Of a stretch of DNA of 64,000 nt, positions 31,140 through 42,600 are shown one piece after another. This stretch comes from Rhynchopus euleeides (Eukaryota; Euglenozoa; Diplonemea; Diplonemida; Diplonemidae). The translations under genes were made by a program, and so were the position numbers. Position 1 is the stretch's first letter. Every line of letters begins with the position of its first letter. Below the pieces are notes generated by a model. That model was not told the origin of the DNA and made no database searches. It saw nothing but the letters and a program-made list of their open reading frames with translations. The stretch spans positions 2,231,229 through 2,295,228 of the forward strand of contig OY723282.1 in the NCBI GenBank assembly GCA_963210315.1, in the 5' to 3' direction.

Positions 31140-31600
31140 CTAATGAATGTTATGGGGCCAAAATGTTATGAACCGGGACTTCTCAGAAATCGGGAATTTA
31201 ATTATTTTTCACATTTTTATTTTTAACATAAAACAAAAATGTTATGGGCTTGGCGTTTTTTTGGTGGCTCGGTAGCGAATATTTCCGTGACATTTGCTCG
31301 GTCCTGCGACCCACACACACCCACTAGCTCTCTGTGGGGCTTGGGTGCAGATTGGTGGCATCAGCGGGCTCTGGCGGAACCCCCCGCTTCTGGTACCGAG
31401 CGACCGATGACACTGCCCAAGATGATGAGGTGATCTGGAGGACAGTCAGAGCACTCTTCACACCTTCTTCAGGTGCCAGACGGCTGCCGAGGGCCAGGAG
31501 AAGCTCGATGAGCTCGACCGGCAGGGGAGAAAGGGTGCGAGGGTCGGGCTGACCCCCCTTGGGGGTGGACCCCACCCCCCACGCGCCCGATCTAACTCAA
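31140..31600. other. A/T-rich flank of the element nest
   Basis: The stretch has three ATGTTATGG words (31152, 31169, 31238). The word AAAATGTTATG also flanks the GGAGGAT copy 2 (34312-34322, 37778-37788). 31160-31210 resembles 37778-37830 weakly, so this may be the remains of an older element that served as target. Confidence 0.4.
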
Positions 31601-31609
31601 TTAATAAAA

Positions 31610-34292
31610 GGGGTAATTACGATAATGCCACTTTTTTCTGGGGGTTTTTACGATAATACCACTTTTCAAAAAGTGGTATTATCGTAAGAAAAAAGTGGTA
31701 TTATCGTAAGAAAAAAGTGGTAAAATCGTAAACCAAAAAAGTGGTACTGAAAAAGTGGTATTATCGTAAATGCCACCTAAACTATCCAGTACACAGGCCG
31801 CCCACCCAGGGGGGCCTTGGCCTGGCCCTCAGGCACAGGCCAAAAAAGTGGTACTGAAAAAGTGGTATTATCGTAAGAAAAAAGTGGTACTGAAAAAGTG
31901 GCATTATCGTAAATGCCACCTAAACTATCCAGTCCACACAGGCCCCCCCCCCCAGCCGGAGGCCAGGGGGTCCACAGGGACCCCCCCAAGCCAGGGCTCA
32001 GGGGGGGTCAGGGCCTTGGCCAGGCCACAGGGGCACAGGCCAAAAAAGTGGTACTGAAAAAGTGGTATTATCGTAAATGCCACTTAAACTATCCAGTACA
32101 CACAGGCCCTCCCCCAGCTGGGGGCTAAAGGGCCTAAAGGGTCCTTGGGCTGACCCCCCCCGGGGGGGGGGGTTTGCGATCGCAGGCAACCTGGTGCCGG
32201 AACCTGTCATAGACTCATGCTATTCGAGGGACCGGCGACTTGGCTCCGTGGTCAAATTTGTTTGAAAAGGCCTTGACCAAAGGCAAATGAAAGTTTTGCC
32301 CCCCCCCAAGGATCGCACCACTTCATCTCAGGACTTCCCACCCACACTCCCACACGTGATTCGCCCCCGCAGAACCAGACTACTGTTTCAGAACTGTACA
32401 CCCCTCTCCACACGTCCACTGGCTCCCCCGCTGAATGCGACGAACAGTGCGACATACCAAACCTCCCCTTATAGAGTTTTAACGGCGCCGCGTTGTTGAC
32501 GGTGGGGTAAACAGAGCCCAGGCGGGAATAGAAACAGTGGTGCCGGAGCAACAAAGTCTGCCTTCCGCTTTGTATGCCTTGCTTGGGGTGTCCCCTTTTC
32601 ACCAGTCAACAGGCGTGCATGCCTCCGTCCTAGGTCACCAATGATCGTGCCTCACGAAAGTGTACAGTTCCTTCCCAGTAGCCCTTCCGTTCTGCAAGTC
32701 CGAATCACGCAGTCCCTCGAATCCATGGTGCTTTCCAGAAAATTCAGAAACCCACCCACGGTCAAAGTTGAAAGGGGGCCGTGACCAGAGGCTATAAACG
32801 TTTAAAAGTCTTTCGCAAGCCGAAGTCGTACGACAGACCACAGGAATGACAGAAAACAGCAGACGGGTTTGACCCCGCTGCTGCTCCTCGACAGACCCGC
32901 AACCAGCGCCAGAGCCAACTGCAAGCGTGACATACATACCGTCGCGTCGAAAAGAGAAGTTCTGCACAACGACCCGTGTGGTCGAAGTGGCTAACCCTGT
33001 GAGACAGAATTGACGCTGGAAAATCCACCATTTTGTGGGCGTCAAGACTGGTGGTGTGGTGGCTGTCCTGTTTCATCTTGCACTCCTGAGAGTGCAATCT
33101 ACAGGACAGGTAAGTTCCCCCCAGTTCTCCCTAAGTAACAAGACGGGCCAGGTGGAGCGCCCCAGCAAAAGCCCCTCCCCACCCCTCCCTATCAACCTTA
33201 CTGAAACGTGCTGCAGGTTCAACAGTCACATCATAGATGCCACCCCGATTGTGTGGCCTGCCTGTGTACAATGGATGTAGTGGGGGCAATCTACAGTTAC
33301 GGGGGGGGGGGGGACAAACGGGGGGGGCCCGGGGGGGGGGGGGTTATACGAGTGTTGGGGGGAACTTACCTGTCCTGTAGATTGCGCTCTCAGGAGTGCA
33401 AGATGAAACAGGACAGCCACCACACCACCAGTCTTGACGCCCACAAAATGGTGGATTTTCCAGCGTCAATTCTGTCTCACAGGGTTAGCCACTTCGACCA
33501 CACGGGTCGTTGTGCAGAACTTCTCTTTTCGACGCGACGGTATGTATGTCACGCTTGCAGTTGGCTCTGGCGCTGGTTGCGGGTCTGTCGAGGAGCAGCA
33601 GCGGGGTCAAACCCGTCTGCTGTTTTCTGTCATTCCTGTGGTCTGTCGTACGACTTCGGCTTGCGAAAGACTTTTAAACGTTTATAGCCTCTGGTCACGG
33701 CCCCCTTTCAACTTTGACCGTGGGTGGGTTTCTGAATTTTCTGGAAAGCACCATGGATTCGAGGGACTGCGTGATTCGGACTTGCAGAACGGAAGGGCTA
33801 CTGGGAAGGAACTGTACACTTTCGTGAGGCACGATCATTGGTGACCTAGGACGGAGGCATGCACGCCTGTTGACTGGTGAAAAGGGGACACCCCAAGCAA
33901 GGCATACAAAGCGGAAGGCAGACTTTGTTGCTCCGGCACCACTGTTTCTATTCCCGCCTGGGCTCTGTTTACCCCACCGTCAACAACGCGGCGCCGTTAA
34001 AACTCTATAAGGGGAGGTTTGGTATGTCGCACTGTTCGTCGCATTCAGCGGGGGAGCCAGTGGACGTGTGGAGAGGGGTGTAGGCCTGTGCCTGAGGGCC
34101 AGGCCAAGGCCCCCCTGGGTGGGCGGCCTGTGTACTGGATAGTTTAGGTGGCATTTACGATAATACCACTTTTTCAGTACCACTTTTTTGGTTTACGATT
34201 TTACCACTTTTTTCTTACGATAATACCACTTTTTGAAAAGTGGTATTATCGTAAAAACCCCCAGAAAAAAGTGGCATTATCGTAATTACCCC
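31610..34292. mobile_element. Foldback TIR element with 9-bp target duplication (Mutator-like)
   Basis: The ends are complementary (GGGGTAATTACGATAATGCC inward on both sides) and are flanked by TTAATAAAA at 31601-31609 and 34293-34301, a perfect 9-bp target duplication. The TIRs run about 210 bp with subterminal direct repeats of AAGTGGTATTATCGTAAG; the left TIR has one more unit than the right, and more copies of its inner part follow at 31838-32110. Within is a second inverted repeat (32397-34082). Long TIRs with a 9-bp duplication fit Mutator-like elements. No MULE transposase is present. Confidence 0.85.
32397..34082. repeat. Inner inverted repeat, arms about 725 bp
   Basis: 32397-33121 and 33357-34082 are reverse complements with almost no mismatch (one visible: GCACTCCTGAGAG against GCGCTCTCAGGAG). 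The loop of about 235 bp ends in dense G runs (33301-33360). Each arm holds the same 136-codon open frame in opposite orientation. Such near-identity means recent duplication or gene conversion between arms. Confidence 0.92.
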
Positions 34293-34487
34293 TTAATAAA
34301 AACATGGAATTAAAATGTTATGGGGAGGATTCTTCATATTCCTGGATTTCCCGAATTTCCTGGATTTCCCCCGGCCCCTTAGGCGTTTTCAGGGCGGACA
34401 GGGCGGACAGGCCCGGACCGGGAAATCCGGGTGTCCGGATGTCCGGGTCCAATTTTGACCCCCCCCCCCCCCCCCCCCGGACATTTC

Positions 34488-35274
34488 CACGGTGGGATCT
34501 TGTAAATTTTACATGTATAACTACAAGTATATACATGTATTATACATGTATAATACTTGCATGTCAACTATTATACATGTATAATACATGTATATGCCTG
34601 AAATATACATGTAAAATACATGTATATCAAGTAAAAATACATGTATGATACTTGCATGTCAACTATTATACATGTATTTTTACTTGATATACATGTATTT
34701 TACATGTATATTTCAGGCATTTACATGTATTTTACATGTATAATACTTGTCATGCAAGTATTATACATGTAAAATACTTGCATGACCGTGAACCTCAGCC
34801 CCATGGTGCTGGAGTGGAGCGGGTGCCTCGACCTCTTTTCGGGTTTTTTTCTATTTCTTTATTTTCTTTTGGGTGCGTCCACCAAAGAAAACGTGGCCAC
34901 CCACTCGCAGAGGCTCCCGAAAGCTCCAGCATCAGCTCGAGGTTCATGGAGTAGATCGGTGTCTCCAGAAGAAGGGGATGTCCGGTCGAAGAAGACAAAC
35001 GACGAAGACAACCACACAGGCCGCACAAAAAATACATGTAAATGCCTGAAATATACATGTAAAATACATGTATATCAAGTAAAAATACATGTATAATAGT
35101 TGACATGCAAGTATTATACATGTATTTTTACTTGATATACATGTATTTTACATGTATATTTCAGGCATATACATGTATTATACATGTATAATAGTTGACA
35201 TGCAAGTATTATACATGTATAATACATGTATATACTTGTAGTTATACATGTAAAATTTACAAGATCCCACCGTG
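34488..35274. mobile_element. CATG-word palindrome element P1
   Basis: The ends read CACGGTGGGATCTTG inward on both sides and are flanked by TC (34486-34487, 35275-35276). The empty site in copy 1 at 5999-6000 has one TC. Arms of about 270 bp are made of nested words TACATGTA, TACTTG and CATGCAAG, with TTTCAGGCAT and ATGCCTGAAA marking matching positions. The loop (34786-35030) is unrelated GC-rich sequence. No open frame of note. Confidence 0.85.
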
Positions 35275-35562
35275 TCCCGAATTTCCCGCCCGGACATGTC
35301 CGGGCGGACATCCGGACATCCAGAAATGTCCGCCCCGGACAGGGCGGACATGTCCGGGCGGACATTTTCTGGTGTCCGGATGTCCGGGCGGACATGTCCG
35401 GACCCGGAAATTCGGGAAATCCAATTTTGACCCCCCCCCCCCCCCCCCCCCCCCCCCGGACATGTCCGGCCAGGACCTCAATAGTTTGATTTTTGGTCCA
35501 GAAAATAGTTTGAAAATTTTTGAAATCTGGGTGCCCAAAAAAAATTTCCTAAGACCGGCGAT

Positions 35563-36742
35563 CAGGCGTGTATCTATTTCACGGAATGAAAATAGGAATT
35601 TGGGGAAAAAATATTTTTTTGCACTATTTTTTTTTGCACTTTTTTCCTTTGGATTTTATAGTGACCCTACTTGGTATTGGCCGAAAATTTTTATGTTCCC
35701 GGTCTTGGATGTGCTCAAACAGTCAAAAGAACACATTTTCCGGATGCAAAAAAAATTTGCACCTGGGGGTGGAGAGGGGGGTCGGAGGGCGGTGGTGTGA
35801 GAGGCTTGCTCTCGAGCTCAAACCAACAGATGTTCACTACCGTGGCCTCCGGCGGCTGGGGGGCGGAACCCCCCAGACCCCCCCATGCGACATGTGCTAT
35901 CTGTCAGTTGTGTTGTACTTGAGCGTATGCGACTATGGAGCCAGGCCAACAGACGTTCGCTACCGTGGCCTCCGGCGGCTGGGGGGCTCCGCCCCCCAGA
36001 CCCCCCTGTGGCTTGTGCCTGGTCTTGGAGCCAAGCTTGCGCGTACGGGGCTGGGCATATCGGTTCACACCTCGCGGGAGGCTGGGCCGAGCCTAATCTC
36101 TCAGAGACGAACACCTTGCGAATGCGATCGGGTTTGCGGGCTTGCGGCTATGACATCTCGAAAGGGTCGTCGGGGCCCGTGATATGTTTCGGGTTCACTT
36201 GGTGGGCATCCGTGGCGAGGAACCACGTGTATGTGTGCGAGGAAGCAAGGAGATACCACACCGGAGCCACACAGCACCAGGTCGACCTGGATCTGGTCGA
36301 GCTCAGGGGGAAGGAAGCACAGTCACCAAAGTGAGTCACCACCGCCGGCCTCAACCACCAAACTGCAACGCAGAGGTTCCGCTATTCTCACAAGGAAGGC
36401 GCCCTGGGATGTACAGTGATTTGTGTGCAGCATCAAGAGGCACTGACCGCCTTGAACAGAGAGGTAGTGTACAGGTGGCGAGCAGTGGGAGGGCGTGCTG
36501 TGTCCTTCCACTTCCCCATCTACCTCCATTCGTTCACCGTTGTTGATAGCGATTTTTTCGCCATTTTTTCGAATCGTATGCATCGGTGAGGCCGAGTGAA
36601 TCAAAATAGCGCAAAACTCACACCAAAATCTGTGTCTGAGGCACAGAAATCGTGCAAAAAAGCACCCAAAAAAAAAGTGCAAAAAAACCAAAATAGGATT
36701 TCGAAAATCGGCCAAAATACCCCCAAAATAGAGCCACACCTG
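35563..36742. mobile_element. hAT-like element with 8-bp target duplication
   Basis: The ends are CAGGCGTGTATC and CAGGTGTGGCTC (inward), flanked by CCGGCGAT at 35555-35562 and 36743-36750. Copy 1 of the host element has a single CCGGCGAT at 7441-7448. CAGG-type ends with an 8-bp duplication are typical of hAT elements. It holds two copies of the GC-rich hairpin (35835-35885, 35955-36008) also found in the other hAT-like copies. No transposase. Confidence 0.85.
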
Positions 36743-37838
36743 CCGGCGATTTGTAGGGGGACCCTTTCGAATTTTTTTTGGGGAAGGGTAAATTGAACGT
36801 TTTTGGCCAAATGAAGCCACTGCGACCATTCCCGGGCCTCGGAAATCAGATTTTTGCCCCTCAAATGCGGTGCCGGTCCGGACAAAAAACCGAAAAAATC
36901 GTGAAAAATGGCCCATTTTCCCCAGCCAAAAATGGGCCAAAAATGCCCCCCGGACACCCCCAGAGACATGTCCTAATCCGGGGTGCCAGTAGGGGGGACC
37001 TTTCGAATTTTTTTTCGAGGAGAGGTCAATTGAACGTTTTTGGACATCTGAGGCCACTGCGACCATTCCCAGGCCTCGGAAATGAGATTTTTGGCCCTCA
37101 AATGGGGTACCGGTCCCCACGAAATTCCGAAAAATTCATGAAAGTCGAAAGGTCCCACGCACCAAATTCTGCCCAAAAATCGTCAAAAATGGACATGTCA
37201 TACGCAGCAAGGGGGCAAACCACTCCCCAATGCTCAATGATTCCACGGCAACCCAGATTTTCTGATCAATTGGTTTGTTTGAGCATGTTCCTGGCCCTTG
37301 TTTGGAAAGTAGATGACCCCTGGCTGGAGAGGACGGTTGTGCTTGACCGGACGGAGAGAGAACCTTCTCCATAACCACCTCCACTCCACAATGCCACAAG
37401 TGGCAGGAAGGCCGGGTGTTACAGGCCTCAACCAGGGTTCCAAGGCTCTCCACTTCCTGGCTGCGTCAGGGATCACCGGGTACAGCGAGCAGGATTCCCT
37501 GTCCTGACACCCCAGCATGTACCACCGGAAGAACCCGAAACAGCAGCCCCCCCCTCATGGGGGTTGCAAGAGGCACGGAAATCGTTCAAATCGGACCAAG
37601 TCCGAAAATTCGGCACTTTCTTGGGTACAAATTGCGGTCCGAAATTTTCCGATTTTTTGAAAAAAGGCTAATTCTGTAAGGGGGACCTTTTCGAATTTTT
37701 TTTCGGGCACTTTTTCCACAAGGAAATGTCCGCCCTGTCCGCTACTGTCCACTACCGATTTCAAGGATCCTCCTGGGAAAATGTTATGATTCCGAGGTCC
37801 CGGCGAATTAATTATCTTTATTTATTTTGCCTTGTAAC

Positions 37839-39043
37839 CAGGGCTGTTCCTAACTGGGGGGCTTGTTCCCCACTTTCAGGATTCTGAACTTTTTTTCTAA
37901 GAATTTTTGTAAGGGGAAAAAAAGTTTTTTTCTAAGAATTTTGTTAGGGGAATTTTTTTCTAAGGTTGTTTCGCAGAGAAGAAAACTTTTTCTAAGTTTT
38001 CCCCAGTCGACAGGGCGCGCACAAGGATGGAAGGGAAGTCTGTCCCCCGTACCGTTCGCCTTGCTGGCCAACTGGAGAGCCAGACGTTCACTACCGTGGC
38101 CTCCGGCGGCTGGGGGGCTCCGCCCCCCAGACCCCCCTGTGGCGTACGTCTCGTACTCAAGCCCTTCGAATCCCGTCAGGTCGGGGTCCAACCACTCCAG
38201 TCGCCTCTGAGGACGCAGCCAACTCGCACAGAATCTGTACGCCCACACGAACAGATGCTCGCTACCGTGGCCTCCGGCGGCTGGGGGGCTCCGCCCCCCA
38301 GACCCCCCATGTAGCGTGTGCCCGTCCATCTATCTCACTTCCCCGGGTACAGTGCAGCGTAGGAGGTCAGCGCATCCATGAAGCGCTTCTTCGAAGCCTG
38401 ACTGACATCGGACAGGAGGTCGGGCTTCCCCACCTGGGAGGTACACTTGCCGCGTTCGCGACATGCGTGACACGCGACACGCTACCTGAAACGTGAGTGT
38501 GCCTTGCTAACACGAGCATTTCAACGGTCTGCCGGCGACCGTTCCCCAAACCAGTAAACCAGCAGTTTTGGAAAATCGGAGAGATCACCCTACTGCGCTG
38601 AATATGGTGCGCACCACTGCAAAAATCCCTGGGAGCTTTTGGGCTTTCAGACCTGAAGGGGCCAGCAGGTGGGTGGCGTCGGGGAGTGGCAGCTTTGTAA
38701 CTGTCCTCCAGCTGCTGGCATGTCCAGCCCTGCGCGAGTGCCAAGGTGTACCGAGTCCCTGCGGAGCACAACCCCCGATGAGAACGAGTGCCAGATGATC
38801 CTCATTCATTTTCAGCTGTAACGCGCATGAGGGGCACTCTCTGCCGCAAGCATCTCTGGGCATCACTCGAGAGCTGTCACATGATGACGCGGAGAGAAAT
38901 CAGAGAAAAAGTCCCGCCTGACGGGCACGCGCCTGGAAACTGTGGGGGGGCGAGCAAAAAATCCCTTGTAAAAATTCTTAGAAAAAACCTGGTTCCCCGA
39001 CTCAAAAAACCTGGAAAAAGGGCTCGTTCCCCGCCCAGGCCTG
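37839..39043 (+). mobile_element. hAT-like element, copy B, 8-bp target duplication
   Basis: The ends are CAGGGCTGTTCC and CAGGCCTGGGC (inward), flanked by CTTGTAAC at 37831-37838 and 39044-39051. Length 1205 bp. It is the inverted counterpart of 15740-16916. Two GC-rich hairpins GGGGGGCTCCGCCCCCC lie at 38108-38140 and 38278-38312. No transposase, so it depends on one encoded elsewhere. Confidence 0.88.
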
Positions 39044-39051
39044 CTTGTAAC

Positions 39052-39559
39052 AATCATTAATTTCCCGACTGTAATTTCCCGACTGTAGTTCGGTGGAGCC
39101 AACTGGGCAAACGTTCTGTGCCTTTAGCTGGATCGTGTGGCCCCACTCGGACCACTTCATTCAGTCCGGGGAGCGGTGTACGTGGTGTACACAAAGAGTG
39201 GGGTCTGCGTTCTAACAGAGCCACTTTCGGCAGGAATTGGTATGTTGTCTCGTTTTGCTGTGACTGTACGATCCAACGGGGGCACAGATACTTTCTCGCG
39301 CTCTCTTCCTTTCTCGCCTTGCAACAAGCACGTCCCTTTCTCTGTTCGGCAGCTGATGCGTATGCATAACTCTGATCTGATATGGCAACTGAGCGACATA
39401 GTGTTCTCTCTGCAAACTGCTCCACACCCCCCTCCCCCACCCCCCTCACGAAGCCCCCTCTCCACACTTGCAATGCACACCTGGTGATACGATGCCCGAC
39501 AGAGACGCTATTTTGTGATTACCGACTACCACATACGGTGTCCGGGTGTCGAACAAGCT
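39052..39559. other. Intergenic before the oxidase gene
   Basis: This is unique sequence after the element nest. No repeat partner and no domain-bearing frame are seen. Confidence 0.4.
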
Positions 39560-39585
39560 CACTTACATCACTCCATGCCCCACAG
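39560..39585 (+). promoter_or_regulatory. Candidate trans-splice acceptor of the oxidase gene
   Basis: CACTTACATCACTCCATGCC leads to CCCACAG ending at 39585, 54 bases before the ATG. Confidence 0.4.
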
Positions 39586-39639
39586 GCAACGCAGTTGCCT
39601 AAACTAGTTTACTGGTGTACGTACACACACCACACACGC

Positions 39640-42600
39640 ATGATGCTGGCGATGTGGGGGCGCTGTGCAGCTGTGACAGTGCTGGCAACCGTGGCTGGGG
39701 CGTTCGAGTTCCCTGACGCATGCCAGCAGCGCGTGGTGACAGGCGGTAAGCAGGGCGTCATCGAGTATCCCGCCGGAGGGGGCAATTACGAAGACCGCCG
39801 AGTCGACTGCTGGCAGGTGACGTGTGGCGAGAGTGTCCTCCCGGTGGCGAGCATCCGGTTCAGCAGGTTCGACACAGAGGCAAACTACGACTTCGTGTCG
39901 GTGACGCGTGTGCAGAACGAGTCTGATGCGCAGGAGGAGCTGATGCGCCGGTCGGGGGCGGTGGCGCCGCAAGACTTTTTTGTGGCAGAGGCCGACGACA
40001 GTCTGCTTGTGGTGTTCACGTCAGACGGCTACGTGACACGGACGGGCTTCACAGCACTGTGGCAATGTACGCTCGAGCCGCCGACGCTGGCTCCTGAAAC
40101 CCCTGCGCCACCAACCCTAGCACCGACGCCGGCCCCTGAAACCCCTGTGCCACCAACCGAAGTCCCCACGCCGATCCCTGCACCTGCCTTGGAACTGTTG
40201 TTGGGCGGTCGTCTGAACAGGGGGCAGACACTGCTGGCGGGGAACTTTACGTTCGTGCTCGATGCAGAGAGCGGGAGCTTGGTGCTGTCCGTGCTTGGGA
40301 CGGAGATTCTGCGGCTGCCGGGCACAGGGGACTACGCACTGTTCGGGGAAGACGGAGACTTCGGGTTGTACACCAACGAAGGAACGCGCGTGTGGCACGC
40401 CGAGACGGCCTTGGCGGGCGACCGCAGCGGGGAGCGCTTCGTGCTGACGGAGGAGGGGCAGCTTGAGATCCAGACGCCCAGCGGCGCGGTGCGGTGGACG
40501 GCAGGGATCTTGGTGGACGTGACGAAGACAAACGCAGCAGAGCACGGAGTGTGGGGTGCGCTCCTTCCGTGGAACGTGATCCCGATCCACTCCATTCTGC
40601 TGCCTGGGTACGATGTCCTGACGTTCGGAACGGACCGGTTCGGTGTGCAGAAGGGGTACGACCTTGATGTGTTCTACCTGGAGACGAACAACAACTCCTT
40701 CTACGAGGATGGGCGGACGATGAACGTGGACACGTTCTGCAGCGCACCTATTGTGGACCCGCAGACGGGGAATGTGGTGCTGGCAGGCGGGGACAACCGT
40801 GTGCGCGCGAACGTGGGAATCGATGACGTTCTGGGGTTCAACAGCGTGACGCACGAGGTGACACATCTCACAGCGATGAGGTACCCGCGTTGGTACGGCA
40901 CGATCACTACGCTGCCGTCGGGCGAGCTGTTCGCGTACTCTGGGAAGTCGGAGCGGGAGGGGAAGATCTCAAGCATTCCTGAGGTGTACTCGAGCACCAG
41001 CAACGAGTGGCGCGAGGTGACGAGTGTGGACGACCCCTACCAACAGGAGCCGCTTGACACGCCGTGGTGGTATCCGCGGAACTACATTGCCCCGAACGGC
41101 AAGGTGTTTGGGATTACGGGGCGTTCGCTGTACTTCATCGACCCCGATGCGAATGGCCGTGGGGAGCTCCTGAAGCTGCCGGACCTGGAGAACTACACGG
41201 AGCGGTCGTCGCGGTACACGTCGACAGCAGTGATGTACAAGCCGGGGTGGGTGCTTCAGGTTGGCGGTCCGGACGGAGAGGGCATTGTCGACAACAGGGC
41301 TACAAACAAGGGGATCGTCATTGAGGTGAAGGACGACTACGCAATCGTGACGGACGCGCAGCCGATGGCGTACACGCGGGGTTGGGCGACGGCACAGGTG
41401 CTCCCGACGGGCGACGTGGTGGTGGTGGGAGGGAGCGCGGGGAAGCTGAACTCGCTGGAGCAGGTGACGAGCCACGCGGAGCTGTGGGATCCGGAGACAG
41501 GGCTGTGGACGACGCTGTCATTCGGCAAATCGCCGCGACTGTACCACTCGACGGTCCTGCTGCTGCCGAATGCGACGCTGCTGGTGGGGGGTGGCGGGTC
41601 CCCGGGGCCGCTGATCAACAACAACGTGGAGCTGTTCACACCTCCGTATCTGATTGACTCGCACGGGCAGGTGCTGAAGGGGAACGCGCGTCCCATGATC
41701 ATCAACGCGCCGCTGCTGCAGGCGAGGTACTCGTACGGGGCGACGGTGCTGCTGGAGGTGTCGGGGGTGCCGCACGGTGTGAAGAAGGTGACCTTGCTGA
41801 AGACGGGGAGCATGACGCACTCGTTTGACATGGACCAGAGGTGCGTGGAGTTGGAGGTGGTGAACGCGCAGCGCAGAGGCAGCGGGGCGTTGGTGAAGGT
41901 CAGGCTTCCGGCCTCACCGAACACAGCACCGCCCGGGTACTACATGATCTTCGTGGTGTCTGCGGGAGGGAAGGGCGTGCCGTCTGAGGGCCACATCGTG
42001 AAGCTGCACTCCTCCAACGAGCTGCGCGTGGGAGAGTCACTCGAGGTGGGGCAGCGACTGGTGTCTGAGGATGGACGGTTCACGCTGTCGATGGGGTGGA
42101 ACGGAGTGCTGGCGCTGAGCGCGCGGGGGACAAACATCTGGGAGCAGGGACGGGGCACGTCGCCGGGTGTGAAGGCTGTGCTGGAGACAAAAGGGAACTT
42201 TGTGCTGTACGCGGAGCGCGAGGTGCGCGGGAACGGGAAGCCGAAGCGCCGGTGGCCGGTGGTGTGGGAGGCCGGCACAAGGAGCCGTCGCCGGGCGCGC
42301 GTGGAACGGCTTGTGCTTGAGAACACCGGTAACCTGGTGATGTACACTGAGGAGAAGGACGTTGTCTGGGAGAGCGGGACGATGGTGATTCGCGGAAACC
42401 AAGACATGAACCACACCGTGGGCAGCGCGCGTGGGGCGAGTTGGGTTGTTGGTAGAACGACGAGTGGTGTGGTGGCCAGCGGGGTGGTTGCCCCCCTTCC
42501 AGCAGCCGCACTGTGGATTGGGTTCTACTTCTCGTCGCGTGAGTCTGCGTTCCGTCGGGTGAAGTTCCAGGTGACGGTGTCGGCGTACGACGCGAGCACA

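Larger units (their letters stand above)
34323..37777. mobile_element. GGAGGAT element, copy 2 (carries two insertions)
   Basis: The body matches copy 1 (5851-8487). It is flanked by AAAATGTTATG at 34312-34322 and 37778-37788, an 11-bp repeat that may be its target duplication. Two later insertions split it: the CATG palindrome at 34488-35274 and a hAT-like element at 35563-36742. Where copy 1 has its 1.15-kb insertion, this copy has only a C run (35431-35457). No transposase. Confidence 0.75.

Noticed and set aside
32635..33844. Twin identical 136-codon frames facing each other
   Set aside because: They are the two arms of one inverted repeat; identity follows from the structure, and no domain is seen.
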